A stretch of DNA of 47,439 nt from Pseudomonas sp. 21 (GCF_000955805.1 NZ_JYOA01000009.1:128086-175524), one strand, 5' to 3'. Positions 10,084-18,356 are shown, counted from the stretch's first letter. Made by a program: numbers and translations. Notes: a model not told the origin generated them from the sequence alone.

Positions 10084-10210
10084 GCCTTTGGCTAAACCAA
10101 TACCCATAGAAGAAATAACCGGCAGCAGCGGCCAGGACCTGCGCGCGAGCGACCACGGAGCCAATGGCACCGAGGCGGGCGAGGGACTGGATGGACAGGC
10201 TGGACGGCAT
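10076..10210 (-). CDS. aromatic-rich leader ORF 1 (44 aa) upstream of DAHP synthase
   Basis: A 44-codon ORF beginning MPSSLSIQSLARLG and containing the run GYFFYGYWFSQRRA at its end: seven aromatic residues (Tyr, Phe, Phe, Tyr, Tyr, Trp, Phe) within eight codons. A strong GGAG ribosome-binding site lies 8 bases before the ATG. Fifty bases after the stop is a perfect intrinsic terminator. This is the layout of an attenuation leader peptide, here sensing all three aromatic amino acids made by the downstream pathway. The alternative is a small single-helix membrane protein (residues 15-39 are hydrophobic) with its own terminator. The position before a DAHP synthase gene makes the leader role more likely. 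Confidence 0.65.
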   Translation of the reverse strand: MPSSLSIQSLARLGAIGSVVARAQVLAAAAGYFFYGYWFSQRRA

Positions 10211-10353
10211 GATGTTCTCCGTGGAAGTGGAGCCAAGTTACTGCATCGCGAGGCATCGATCAATGACTTGGCTCTATGGAGCTGATCGACATTGGTCGCA
10301 CCTCCTACGCCCGGTTCGCTACCATGCACGGACGAAATCCGCAGGAAATCCCC

Positions 10354-11361
10354 ATGAGCGCCCTTCCCCATTTCCCACTGGCTGCCGTCGTCGGCGCCGA
10401 TGAGCTGAAGCTGGCCCTGTGCCTGGCGGCCATCGATCCGGCCATCGGCGGCGTGCTGATCGAAGGGCCGCGCGGCATGGCCAAATCCACCCTGGCGCGC
10501 GGCGTCGCCGACCTGCTGGACGGCGGGCGCTTCGTCACCCTGCCGCTGGGCGCCAGCGAGGAGCGCATCGTCGGCACCCTCGACCTGGACGCGGCGCTGG
10601 GTGAAGGCCGCGCGCAGTTCTCGCCCGGTGTACTGGCCCATGCCCACGGCGGCGTGCTCTATGTGGATGAAGTGAACCTGCTGCCCGACCACCTCGTCGA
10701 CCTGCTGCTCGACGTGGCCGCCAGCGGGGTCAACCTGATCGAGCGCGACGGCCTGTCCCACAGCCACCCGGCGCGCTTCGTGCTGATCGGCACCATGAAC
10801 CCCGAGGAAGGCGAACTGCGCCCGCAACTGCTGGACCGCTTCGGCCTCAAGGTGCAACTGCACGGCACCCCGGCGCCGAGCGAGCGCGCCGAGATCGTTC
10901 GCCGCCGGCTGGCCTTCGATGCCGATCCGCAGGCCTTCCTCGCCCAGTGGCAAGGCGCACAGCAAGCGCTGCAGCAGCGCTGCGCCGATGCCCGGCAAGG
11001 CCTTGCCGCGATTGCGCTGGATGACGCTGCATTGAACGAGATCGCCGAGCGCTGCCACGCCGCCGGCGTCGATGGTCTGCGCGCTGACCTGGTCTGGTTG
11101 CGCGCGGCCCGTGCCCACGCCGCCTGGCGCGGCGCCAACGCCATCGAGGCACAGGACATCGAGGCGGTGGAGCACTTCGCCCTCGCCCATCGTCGCCGCC
11201 CTGCACCACCGCCATCGGCAACGCCGCAGCAACCGTCTTCCAGGCAGGCGCAAGCACCGTCCAACGCCTCCAACGGCGAAGGCCAATGGGGTGAACTCCC
11301 CGCCCAGAACGTCGCCATGGGCGAACGCCGACAGTTGACGGGCTGGCCAAAAAAGCCCTGA
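10354..11361 (+). CDS. chlI: ChlI-like AAA+ chelatase small subunit (zero-frame product)
   Basis: Normal translation ends at the TGA at 11359-11361 and gives a 335-residue AAA+ ATPase, the size of ChlI/BchI. Visible motifs are Walker A GPRGMAKST (Ala replaces the usual Gly before Lys), Walker B VLYVDEVNLLPD, the DLLLDVAASG block, sensor IGTMNPEEGELRPQLLDRFG, and a proline/glutamine-rich tail ending GERRQLTGWPKKP. I chose the ATG at 10354 (MSALPHFPLAAVVG) because it has an AGGA site 9 bases upstream and matches where the domain begins; an upstream in-frame start adds 26 non-family residues. It probably assembles with ChlD and CobN to power cobalt insertion by ATP hydrolysis. Confidence 0.85.
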   Translation: MSALPHFPLAAVVGADELKLALCLAAIDPAIGGVLIEGPRGMAKSTLARGVADLLDGGRFVTLPLGASEERIVGTLDLDAALGEGRAQFSPGVLAHAHGGVLYVDEVNLLPDHLVDLLLDVAASGVNLIERDGLSHSHPARFVLIGTMNPEEGELRPQLLDRFGLKVQLHGTPAPSERAEIVRRRLAFDADPQAFLAQWQGAQQALQQRCADARQGLAAIALDDAALNEIAERCHAAGVDGLRADLVWLRAARAHAAWRGANAIEAQDIEAVEHFALAHRRRPAPPPSATPQQPSSRQAQAPSNASNGEGQWGELPAQNVAMGERRQLTGWPKKP

Positions 11362-12032
11362 GCATCCGCCCGCGCCCGGCCCCAGGCGCGGATGCCAACC
11401 CCCGACCCGGCCAGCTCGCCGGCGGCCGCCACGGTGCCCGCCAACAGGGCAAGCACGGCCGCATCGACTGGCCCGCCACCCTGCGCAACGGCCGCCCGCA
11501 AAGTCGCACCGACCTGGTGCTACGCGCCCGCAGCCGCAAGCCCGGCGAACTCTGGCTGGTGGTAGTCGATGCCTCCGCCAGCACCCGCCGCCACGGTGCC
11601 CTCGCCCAGGCCAAGGGGCTGCTCGCCGACACCTTCGAACAGGCCTATCGCCAACGCGCACGCCTCGCCGTGCTGCACGCCACTGGCACGCAACCACGCT
11701 GGCTGTGGCAGGGCCAGAAGGCATCGAGTCAACTGCAGGAGTGGCTGGAGCAACTTGGAGCCGGCGGCGGCACCCCGCTGATCGAAGCGCTTGAGCAAGC
11801 CCGCGAATGGCTGGACAAGCGCCAGCGACAGAAGCCAGCCGAACGCCAGCGCCTGCTGGTACTGACCGATGGCCGCCTGCGCGACTGGCCGGCATTGCGG
11901 CCGATGGGCTGCCCGACGGTGCTGGTGGATATCGAGGGTGGGGCGGTGCGGCTTGGTCGCGCACAAAAACTGGCAGACGAGCTGGGAGCGGATTACCGCA
12001 GGATCACCGGGTTGTCAGGCATGGACCGATAA
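10354..12032 (+). CDS. chlD: ChlD-type chelatase medium subunit, made by -1 frameshift (join 10354..11355, 11355..12032)
   Basis: The full 559-residue product joins an N-terminal AAA+ domain (residues 1-334) to a C-terminal von Willebrand A domain through a -1 frameshift at A AAA AAG (11349-11355). The VWA part has all MIDAS residues: DASAS (near 387), GGGTPL (near 468) and LTDGR (near 505). The preceding GRIDWPATLRNGRP block is typical of the ChlD linker. Between the ChlI stop and a GTG at 11517, the downstream frame has no ATG, GTG or TTG and continues the homology, so separate initiation would lose conserved sequence. With CobN it forms the cobaltochelatase. A published study (Antonov) describes frameshift-derived chlI/chlD subunits in B12 producers; this locus fits that pattern. 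Confidence 0.85.
11349..11395 (+). other. -1 programmed ribosomal frameshift signal
   Basis: The slippery heptamer A AAA AAG (11349-11355) sits in the ChlI frame two codons before its stop. A 6-base spacer follows, then an 8-bp hairpin with arms GCATCCGC (11362-11369) and GCGGATGC (11388-11395), extendable through GCGCC/GGCGC. Heptamer type, spacing and GC-rich stem match known bacterial -1 sites such as dnaX. No clear upstream Shine-Dalgarno stimulator is seen. Confidence 0.85.
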
Positions 12033-12112
12033 GCGCGCCACTGTCACCTGCGAGCCGATCTGGCTAAAGTGGGCTGCCGATGGATCGGGCATGTTCAAGG
12101 ACAGAACTCTTC

Positions 12113-12733
12113 ATGCAGACACGCACACTACTGCTGGCAGGCTTGGCCGCAGCCCTCGCCTACTATGCCTATGATGCCTGCCATCGCCGCCAGGCCGCGA
12201 CAGCCGTCGCACAGGCTAGCGCGCCGGTGGTGGTCCCGACCGACGCCCCCGGCTTCATGGAGACGCCCGCGCAGATTTCCGCGCAAAGCCAGAGCGAGAT
12301 CATCAGTCACTACAGATCCCAGGGCTATCGCCTGAGATGCTACGGCGACCTCGGGCCACGGGAACGCATTCGTAACGACGACTACCTTTGCCTGGCGCCG
12401 ATCAGCTCGGCCTTCGCTGACATTCCCGCCAGCCAGGTGGTGTTCTTCTTCAGGAAAGAACGCCTGAGCCATGTGCGCTTTCTCTTTCCACCCAGTTCAT
12501 TCAAACCGCTTCGGTACTACCTGACCACCGGACTTGAAAACGCCAGGCGCCTGCCCGAGTCCAGGTTCGGCGACTTCGGCCTGGACCCTTCGGGTAACAA
12601 CCTGGTGGTCTGGAGAACGCGGCACGGACTTCTCACTGCCACGGAGACCAACCGTGCCGGCGAACCGGTGGTTGTCCTGTGGAGCGCCAAGACGAACTTC
12701 GCTCGAATGAAGAACAGCCCCTGGGCCAAGTAG
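12113..12733 (+). CDS. hypothetical membrane-anchored or exported protein (206 aa)
   Basis: Unrecognised family. The protein begins MQTRTLLLAGLAAALAYYAY, an N-terminal hydrophobic segment (residues 5-20) that could be a signal peptide or anchor, followed by a short Ala/Pro-rich linker. The rest is soluble with mixed alpha/beta character and motifs such as CYGDLGPRERIRNDDYLC (two cysteines that might form a disulfide) and VVFFFRKERLSHVRFLFP. The ATG at 12113 is preferred because it puts the hydrophobic segment at the terminus; an upstream start adds 11 residues without support. It lies 80 bases downstream of chlD in the same direction, but nothing in it suggests a cobalamin role. Confidence 0.7.
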   Translation: MQTRTLLLAGLAAALAYYAYDACHRRQAATAVAQASAPVVVPTDAPGFMETPAQISAQSQSEIISHYRSQGYRLRCYGDLGPRERIRNDDYLCLAPISSAFADIPASQVVFFFRKERLSHVRFLFPPSSFKPLRYYLTTGLENARRLPESRFGDFGLDPSGNNLVVWRTRHGLLTATETNRAGEPVVVLWSAKTNFARMKNSPWAK

Positions 12734-12745
12734 TGCCGCACTCGC

Positions 12746-13369
12746 TCAAGGCTCCCCATTACGCCCATGCAACAGGAACCCCGGCCGCTCGCTCAGCCGT
12801 TCGTAGTAGGCCGCCACGGCCGGCAGTTCAGGGCGCTGCATGGGCGTCAGGTACCAGCGGTTCACCGACAGGCCAAGGACGACGTCGGCAAGGCTGAAGC
12901 AGGCGCCGGTGACGAAGGCACCGGTGCGTTCCAGCTGCCGGTCCAGCAGGGCCATGCAACGGTTCCACTGCGCCTCGCTCAGGGCGATGGCGGACGCGTC
13001 GGTATGGCTGGGGCTGCTGCGCACACGGGCCATGAACACATAGCGCCAGGCATTGTTCAGCTCGGTGGCCTGCCAGCCCATCCACTGCTCCACCAGCGCG
13101 CGCTCGCGCGCTGAGGTGGGCAGCAATTCGCCCCGGGGATACTGGGTGGCGAGGTAGCTGCAGATGGCATTGGATTCCCAGAGCACGAAGTCGCCGTCGA
13201 CGAGGACCGGCACCATGGCGTTGGGGTTGAGAGCGATGAACTCCGCTGAAGCGGTGGGGCGAAAGCCCGTGCCCCAGTCTTCCCGTTCGTAGGCCAGGTT
13301 CAGTTCGGCGCAGGTCCAGAGCACCTTGCGCACGTTGATCGATGAAGCGCGGCCGAGGATTCGCAGCAT
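12746..13369 (-). CDS. glutathione S-transferase family protein
   Basis: Cytosolic glutathione transferase-like protein of 207 residues. The N-terminal thioredoxin-like domain begins MLRILGRASSINVRKVLWT, with a serine pair where the catalytic Ser/Cys of many GSTs lies. The glutathione-binding MVPVLVDGDFVLWESNAIC block (near residues 50-68) includes the cis-Pro and Glu-Ser pair. The helical C-terminal domain contains the SLADVVLG motif. The ATG at 13369 is chosen for its AGGGAG site 8 bases upstream; a further-upstream start would read through REP sequence. It is convergent with the hypothetical gene at 12.1-12.7 kb. The substrate is unknown. Confidence 0.88.
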   Translation of the reverse strand: MLRILGRASSINVRKVLWTCAELNLAYEREDWGTGFRPTASAEFIALNPNAMVPVLVDGDFVLWESNAICSYLATQYPRGELLPTSARERALVEQWMGWQATELNNAWRYVFMARVRSSPSHTDASAIALSEAQWNRCMALLDRQLERTGAFVTGACFSLADVVLGLSVNRWYLTPMQRPELPAVAAYYERLSERPGFLLHGRNGEP

Positions 13370-13440
13370 GGGGTCACTCCCTGTGAAAAGCGCAGCCCAG
13401 CATAGAGCCAGGTGCGCCGGCGGAGAAGAGACGCTACAGC

Positions 13441-13586
13441 TGCAGGAGCGAGCTTGCTCGCGAACCACTACGAAGCGGTGAACTCCCCGGAACAGGTCGC
13501 CCCACAGAGCCTTCGTCGTGGCTCAGTGGCAGAAGCACTGGCGGCTCGGAGAAGGCCGATGGGTTCGCGAGCAAGCTCGCTTCTAC
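13441..13586. repeat. widely spaced REP pair between GST and cobK
   Basis: Inverted copies of the GGAGCGAGCTTGCTCGCGAA REP lie at 13445-13464 and 13563-13586, about 98 bases apart, compared with about 20-30 bases for the other pairs. The intervening sequence shows no ORF or structure I can name. Confidence 0.8.
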
Positions 13587-14308
13587 AAAAGGCGCCCCTC
13601 CAAGGCAGCCCACAGCGAGTCGATGCTGTCGAACTCGCAATCCACCGTGGGCAGCAATGGCCGCGCCAGGATCAGCACCGGCACGCCACGCTCGCGGGCG
13701 ACCTGCAGCTTCGGCTCGGTGGCCTGGCTGCCGCTGTTCTTGCTGACCAGCACGTCGGTGCCCAAGCGGGTGAACAGCTCGCGCTCGCCCTCCAGGGTGA
13801 ACGGCCCGCGTGCACCGAGCACGTCGGCGCGCGCGTTGCCGGGCAGGCTTTGCAGGCAGCGCACGGTCCAGTGGTGGTGGGCGGGAATCTCGTCCAGGTG
13901 CTCCAGCGGCTCGCGCCCCAGGGTGAACAGCGGACGACGAAACGCCATCAGCGCTTCGATCAGCGCCTCCCAATCAGCGACCTCCCGCCAATCGTCGCCC
14001 TCGCTCGCCTGCCAGCCGGGCCGCCGCAGCGCCCAGCACGGCACACCGGCCAGTTGCGCGGCGCGGGCGGCGTTGGCGCTGATCTGCGCGGCATAGGGAT
14101 GAGTCGCGTCGAGCAGCAGGTCGAAACCGCGCTCACGGATGAAGCCGGCAAGACCTTCGGCACCGCCGTAGCCACCGACGCGCACCTCGCAGGCGAGGTC
14201 ATCCGGCACCTTGCCGAGGCCGGCAAGACTGTAGAGATGCTGCGGCCCCAGACGGCGCGCGATGGCCAGCGCCTCGCCAATGCCGCCCAGCAGGAGCACG
14301 CGTTTCAT
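13583..14308 (-). CDS. cobK: precorrin-6A reductase CobK
   Basis: CobK reduces the C18-C19 double bond of precorrin-6A with NADPH to give precorrin-6B (dihydro-precorrin-6). The 241-residue length is typical. It begins [20 protein letters not shown], the N-terminal Rossmann-type loop of CobK/CbiJ. It has the family blocks [17 protein letters not shown] (near residues 64-80) and [20 protein letters not shown] (near 186-205). The start overlaps the cbiD stop by four bases (ATGA), so it is the last gene of a tightly coupled cobL-cbiD-cobK operon. The stop lies inside the REP that follows. Confidence 0.95.
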   Translation of the reverse strand: MKRVLLLGGIGEALAIARRLGPQHLYSLAGLGKVPDDLACEVRVGGYGGAEGLAGFIRERGFDLLLDATHPYAAQISANAARAAQLAGVPCWALRRPGWQASEGDDWREVADWEALIEALMAFRRPLFTLGREPLEHLDEIPAHHHWTVRCLQSLPGNARADVLGARGPFTLEGERELFTRLGTDVLVSKNSGSQATEPKLQVARERGVPVLILARPLLPTVDCEFDSIDSLWAALEGRLL

Positions 14309-15402
14309 CGTACCTCCAGCGCCTCGCCCACCAGGTTGCCCTGGCGGTCGATGGCGAAGACTTCCAGCGTGACTTCAAGGGGCACGATACGCCGGGCAAA
14401 GGCCAGCGCGCGGGCGCACACCGCATCGCCCAGGGCGATGCCTTCGGCGCGGCACAGCGCCAGCGCCTGCTGGCTGGTGTTGGCCTCGCGCATCTGTTGT
14501 TGCAGCTCCGCCGAAGCGCCTATTGCCGCCGCCCACTCGGCCAGCTGCGGCAGGTCGATGCTGGAGTGACGACTGTGCAGGTCCATGTGCCCGGCGGCGA
14601 GCTTGCTGATCTTGCCGAAGCCGCCGCAGACGCTGAAACGCTCCACCGGCACCTTGCGCAGGTGCTTGAGCGCGGCGCCGGCGAAGTCACCCATCTCGAT
14701 CAGCGCGGTGTCGTCGAAGCCGTAGCGACGGCGCATGGCGTCTTCGCTGGCGTTACCAGTGCAGGCGGCGAGATGGCGGAAGCCATTGGCGTGGGCGACG
14801 TCGATACCCTGCTGGATCGAGGCGATGTAGGCCGAGCAGGAGAATGGCCGGACGATGCCGGTGGTGCCGAGGATCGACAGGCCACCGAGGATACCCAGGC
14901 GCGGGTTCATGGTCTTGAGCGCCAGCTCGGCACCGCCCTCGATATGGATCGTCACCTCGAAGCCGCCGGCATAGCCACACTCGGCCGCCAGCGCAGCGAG
15001 GTTGCCCTGCATCATCTGCCGCGGCACCGGGTTGATCGCCGGCTCGCCCACCGGCAGTACCAGGCCGGGCTTGGTCACCGTGCCGACACCATCCCCGGCA
15101 TGAAAGCGCACACCCGGCTCATCGCTCAGCGCGACACGGGCGAACACCAGCGCACCATGGGTAACGTCCGGGTCGTCGCCGGCATCCTTCAGCGTGCCGG
15201 CCTCGGCGCCCTCGGCGGTGCGCCGGCAGAATTCCAGGCGCAGCGTTGCGCTGCGCTCTTTCGGCAGGACGATCTGCGCGGCATCCAGCGCTTCTCCGGT
15301 GAGCAGCAGGCGCGCCGCCGCCAGGCTGGTGGCCGTGGCGCAACTGCCAGTGGTGTAGCCGCTGCGCAGCGGGCGGGGCTGCTCCGGGGTTTCTTCGCGC
15401 AT
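14305..15402 (-). CDS. cbiD: cobalt-precorrin-5B C1-methyltransferase CbiD
   Basis: CbiD methylates C1 of cobalt-precorrin-5B in the oxygen-independent pathway; in aerobic organisms without CobF it is taken to do the equivalent step. The 365-residue protein shows [20 protein letters not shown] at the N terminus (about residues 14-33), [27 protein letters not shown] in the middle, and the [19 protein letters not shown] motif (near 266-284). The ATG at 15402 follows the cobL stop by 3 bases; a GTG two codons earlier would overlap that stop as GTGA and is an equally possible start. No cobF is present in this window. Confidence 0.93.
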   Translation of the reverse strand: MREETPEQPRPLRSGYTTGSCATATSLAAARLLLTGEALDAAQIVLPKERSATLRLEFCRRTAEGAEAGTLKDAGDDPDVTHGALVFARVALSDEPGVRFHAGDGVGTVTKPGLVLPVGEPAINPVPRQMMQGNLAALAAECGYAGGFEVTIHIEGGAELALKTMNPRLGILGGLSILGTTGIVRPFSCSAYIASIQQGIDVAHANGFRHLAACTGNASEDAMRRRYGFDDTALIEMGDFAGAALKHLRKVPVERFSVCGGFGKISKLAAGHMDLHSRHSSIDLPQLAEWAAAIGASAELQQQMREANTSQQALALCRAEGIALGDAVCARALAFARRIVPLEVTLEVFAIDRQGNLVGEALEVR

Positions 15403-15404
15403 GC

Positions 15405-16616
15405 TCACTCGGCCAGCGGCTTCCAGACTTCCAGCAGGGTGATCGGCAGCGCCGCGCGCCAGGTGTCGAAGCCGCCCAACGGCTGGGCCTGGGACACCGA
15501 CAGGCGGGTCAGCTCGCCGCCGATGCGGGCGCGCCAGCTCAACAGCATGGACTCGCTCTGCAGGGTAACGGCGTTGGCCACCAGGCGGCCGCCAGGCTTG
15601 AGTTGCTCCCAGCACTGCTCGAAGACGCCGGGCAGGGTTACACCACCACCGATGAAGATCGCGTCCGGGCGCTCCAGTCCCTGCAACGCTTCCGGCGCGG
15701 CGCCGCAGACCAGTTGCAGCGCCGGCACGCCAAGGCTGTCGCGGTTGAAGCGAATGTGCTCCTGACGTCCTTCGTTGGCTTCGATGGCCAGCGTGCGGCA
15801 GCTCGGATGCGCGCGCATCCACTCGATGCCGATGGAGCCGCAGCCGGCGCCCACGTCCCAGAGCAGCTCGCCGGGCCTGGGCGCCAGCCGTGCCAGGGTC
15901 ACGGCGCGCACGTCGCGCTTGGTCAGTTGGCCGTCATGGCGGTAGGCGTCGTCCGACAGGCCGATGGTCAGGGGCAGACGAACCGCGTCGACGCCGGCTA
16001 CGCACTGCACAGCCACCAGGTTCAGCGCAGCGGTCTCGCTCGGCGACCAGTCGCTGGCGAGCCCGTCGATGCGTCGCTCCGCCTCACCGCCCAGATGCTC
16101 CAGCACACTGAGGCGACTCGCGCCGAATCCCCGTTCGCGCAGCAGAGCGGCAATGGCGGCCGGGCTGCTGCCGTCGTTGCTGAGGATCAGCAGCTTGGCG
16201 CCGTCATGGACCTGCGCGTTAAGCGCGGTCAACGGGCGCGCCACCAGCGACAACAACGCGCAATCCTGCAACGCCCAGCCCATTCGTGCCGCCGCGAGAG
16301 AAGCGGAAGACGGCGCGGAAAGCACCAGCATTTCCTCGGACGGAATCTGACGACAGAGGCTCGCGCCGACACCGAACAGCATCGGGTCGCCGCTGGCCAG
16401 AACGCAGGTCGGCTCTCCACGCCGGCGCAGCACCGGTTCCAGGCTGAACGGACTCGGCCAGGCCTGGCGACGGGCGCCCAGGCAATGCGGCAGCAACGCC
16501 AGCTGGCGTGGCGCGCCAATCACTTCGCTGGCGGCGAGCAGGGCGCGGCGCGCGGCCTTGCCGAGGCCGGCATAGCCGTCCTCGCCGATGCCGACGATGG
16601 TCAGCCAGGGCGTCAT
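15405..16616 (-). CDS. cobL: precorrin-6Y C5,15-methyltransferase (decarboxylating) CobL
   Basis: CobL methylates precorrin-6B at C5 and C15 and removes the C12 acetate carboxyl, giving precorrin-8X. The 403-residue protein is the usual CbiE-CbiT fusion. The N-terminal precorrin-methyltransferase domain starts [14 protein letters not shown] and has [13 protein letters not shown] near residue 71. The C-terminal Rossmann methyltransferase domain has SAM motif [20 protein letters not shown] near 253-271 and FIGGGVTLP further on. It heads cobL-cbiD-cobK and is divergent from the riboswitch-led cobG operon. Only about 70 bases lie between its ATG and the opposing leader promoter region, and no riboswitch faces it, so its control differs from that of cobG. 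Confidence 0.96.
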   Translation of the reverse strand: MTPWLTIVGIGEDGYAGLGKAARRALLAASEVIGAPRQLALLPHCLGARRQAWPSPFSLEPVLRRRGEPTCVLASGDPMLFGVGASLCRQIPSEEMLVLSAPSSASLAAARMGWALQDCALLSLVARPLTALNAQVHDGAKLLILSNDGSSPAAIAALLRERGFGASRLSVLEHLGGEAERRIDGLASDWSPSETAALNLVAVQCVAGVDAVRLPLTIGLSDDAYRHDGQLTKRDVRAVTLARLAPRPGELLWDVGAGCGSIGIEWMRAHPSCRTLAIEANEGRQEHIRFNRDSLGVPALQLVCGAAPEALQGLERPDAIFIGGGVTLPGVFEQCWEQLKPGGRLVANAVTLQSESMLLSWRARIGGELTRLSVSQAQPLGGFDTWRAALPITLLEVWKPLAE

Positions 16617-16662
16617 GAAAATTCCTCAGGGTGCGACGATCGATCCGACGGGCAGGCTTTTC

Positions 16663-16690
16663 CTGACATCGGGCAAAGCAGGCATAATAC
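16663..16690 (+). promoter_or_regulatory. possible promoter for the cobG riboswitch transcript
   Basis: CTGACA (16663-16668) and TAATAC (16685-16690) are spaced 16 bases apart, about 40 bases before the aptamer. The overlapping CATAAT would give a spacer of only 14. Weak evidence. Confidence 0.3.
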
Positions 16691-16727
16691 CCGCTTCGTC
16701 GGTGCTCGTAGGACGCTTCGCCTTGAT

Positions 16728-16908
16728 GGCGAGGTTTCTCAGAGCCGAAGAGGGAACACGGTTAAGCCGTGGCTGCCCCCGCAACTGTAAGCAGCGAGTC
16801 CGCGCAATGCGGCGCCACGAGAACGACGTTCCGTGCCGCCGGCCAGGCCACTGGGCAACCGGGAAGGCCGCGCTGGATGAGGACCTGCCAGCCAGGAGAC
16901 CTGCCGAC
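16728..16908 (+). promoter_or_regulatory. cobalamin riboswitch upstream of cobG-cobH-cobI-cobJ
   Basis: Aptamer blocks in order: GCGAGGTTTCTC, GAAGAGGGAACACGG, the core GTGGCTGCCCCCGCAACTGT (from 16769), CCACTGGGCAACCGGGAAGG, and the B12 box GCCAGGAGACCTGCCGAC (16891-16908). The expression platform is discussed under the hairpin at 16979-17007. Confidence 0.95.
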
Positions 16909-16978
16909 GAAACCAGTCGCGTGTGCAGACATCGAGCGGGGTGTATCGGTGTCGTGAAGTCCCCCGTGGGGGATTCGC

Positions 16979-17007
16979 AGGTCACCGCGACCCAGCCCTG
17001 GTGACCT
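16979..17007 (+). promoter_or_regulatory. start-codon hairpin of cobG (riboswitch expression platform)
   Basis: A perfect 8-bp inverted repeat AGGTCACC / GGTGACCT (16979-16986, 17000-17007) traps the GTG at 17001 and covers most of the region before the GTG at 17010. A second hairpin, CCCCC-GT-GGGGG, lies just upstream (about 16961-16972). Together they look like a translation-blocking platform. Confidence 0.65.
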
Positions 17008-18356
17008 CCGTGCAAGACTCCTCAGCCCTGCCCGTCCGCCCGCATGCCTGTCCCGGCCTGCTGCGCATCGTGGCCTCCCGCGATGGCGGCATCTGCCGCA
17101 TCAAGCTGCCCTGTGGGCAACTGGACGCCAACGCCGCGCGCGCCATCGCCCTGGCTGCCGAACGACATGCCGACGGCGTGCTGGAGGCGACCAACCGCGC
17201 CAACCTGCAGATTCGCGGCGTGCACGCCGGCGCCGAAAACGCACTGAGTCGTGAACTGCTGGCCGCCGGCCTCGGCCCGCGCGAACTGGCTTCGGACGAC
17301 GTGCGCAACCTGCTGGTCAGCCCGGCGCTGGGCCTGGACGCACGCCGTGCTTTCGATGCAAGCCCGCTGGCCCGCCAGCTGCTCGACCTGCTGGAGTGCA
17401 CCCCGCGCTTCCACGACCTGTCACCCAAGTTCGGCATCCAGCTGGACGCCGGCGAAGCGCTGGCGATGCTGGAACACCCCAACGATCTCTGGCTGTCAGC
17501 CATGTCCGACGACGCGGCGCCGCTGTTCGCCTTCGGCCTGGCCGGTTGTCCGCCACAGCACGAGACAGACCGGCCCGCCCTCGCCGCTGTGGCCGCCGAG
17601 CAGGTACCGCTGCTGGTGGAAGCCCTGCTGCACCTGTTCCTCGATCTCGCCGGCGACGGCCAGACGCGCATGCGCCACCTGCGCGAGATGCTCCACGATG
17701 AAGTGCTGCTGGAGCGCCTGCAGCAACGCCTGCCCTTCGCGCTGCACCTCGGGCCCGCTGTGGATAACTGGCGACGTCCTCCACCGAGGGCTTTCGGCCA
17801 TCTCGGGATTCAACCCCAGCGCCAGCCGGAACGCACCATGGTCGGCGCGGGATTCGTCCTCGGACGACTCGACAGCACCACCCTGTTCGGCCTCGCGGAT
17901 CTTGCCGAGCGCTTCAGCGTCGGACAGCTGCGTCTGACGCCCTGGCAAAGTCTGATCCTCCCTGACGTGGCACCAACCGATGCCGCCGTCGTACTCGGCG
18001 CGCTGGCCAACCTCGGCCTGGTGATCGACGCCGCGCAGCCCCTGTCGCGCCTCGTCGCGTGCAGCGGCTCCAGCGGTTGTGCACGCGGGCTGGCCGATAC
18101 CAAGGCCGATGCCCTGCGCCTCGCCGAGCGCCTGCGCCACGCGCCACCAGCCGGCGTGCACCTGTGTGGCTGCCCGCGCTCCTGCGCCGCCGCCCACGTC
18201 GCCCCCTACACCCTGCTGGCCGTCGCCGACGGCCGCTATGACCTGTTCCGTCGCGCCGATGGCGTGGCCGGCTTCGGCCAGCCGCTGGCGCGCAACCTTT
18301 CCCTCGATGCCGCCGGCGACCTGCTGGCCGCACCCGGAGCCTCCATCGATGCTTGA
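17001..18356 (+). CDS. cobG: precorrin-3B synthase CobG
   Basis: CobG is an iron-sulfur, oxygen-dependent monooxygenase that turns precorrin-3A into the hydroxylactone precorrin-3B, the defining step of the aerobic pathway. The roughly 451-residue protein has two nitrite/sulfite reductase-like half domains. The C-terminal Fe-S cluster cysteines are visible as ACSGSSGC and LCGCPRSCAAAH (near residues 352-395). The N-terminal half begins RPHACPGLLRIVASRDGGIC. The start is uncertain: GTG at 17001 or at 17010, both inside the riboswitch-controlled hairpin zone; an upstream GTG at 16923 is too close to the aptamer. The end overlaps cobH by 8 bases. Confidence 0.92.
   Translation: MTSVQDSSALPVRPHACPGLLRIVASRDGGICRIKLPCGQLDANAARAIALAAERHADGVLEATNRANLQIRGVHAGAENALSRELLAAGLGPRELASDDVRNLLVSPALGLDARRAFDASPLARQLLDLLECTPRFHDLSPKFGIQLDAGEALAMLEHPNDLWLSAMSDDAAPLFAFGLAGCPPQHETDRPALAAVAAEQVPLLVEALLHLFLDLAGDGQTRMRHLREMLHDEVLLERLQQRLPFALHLGPAVDNWRRPPPRAFGHLGIQPQRQPERTMVGAGFVLGRLDSTTLFGLADLAERFSVGQLRLTPWQSLILPDVAPTDAAVVLGALANLGLVIDAAQPLSRLVACSGSSGCARGLADTKADALRLAERLRHAPPAGVHLCGCPRSCAAAHVAPYTLLAVADGRYDLFRRADGVAGFGQPLARNLSLDAAGDLLAAPGASIDA

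Noticed and set aside
11362..11517. chlI/chlD as a broken gene or sequencing frameshift
   Set aside because: The A AAA AAG heptamer, correct spacing, downstream hairpin and intact motifs on both sides favour programmed frameshifting over error.
10057..11964. 635-codon ORF antisense to chlI/chlD
   Set aside because: Shadow of the chelatase gene, Arg/Ala/Gly-rich with no domain; it also runs through the leader terminator region.
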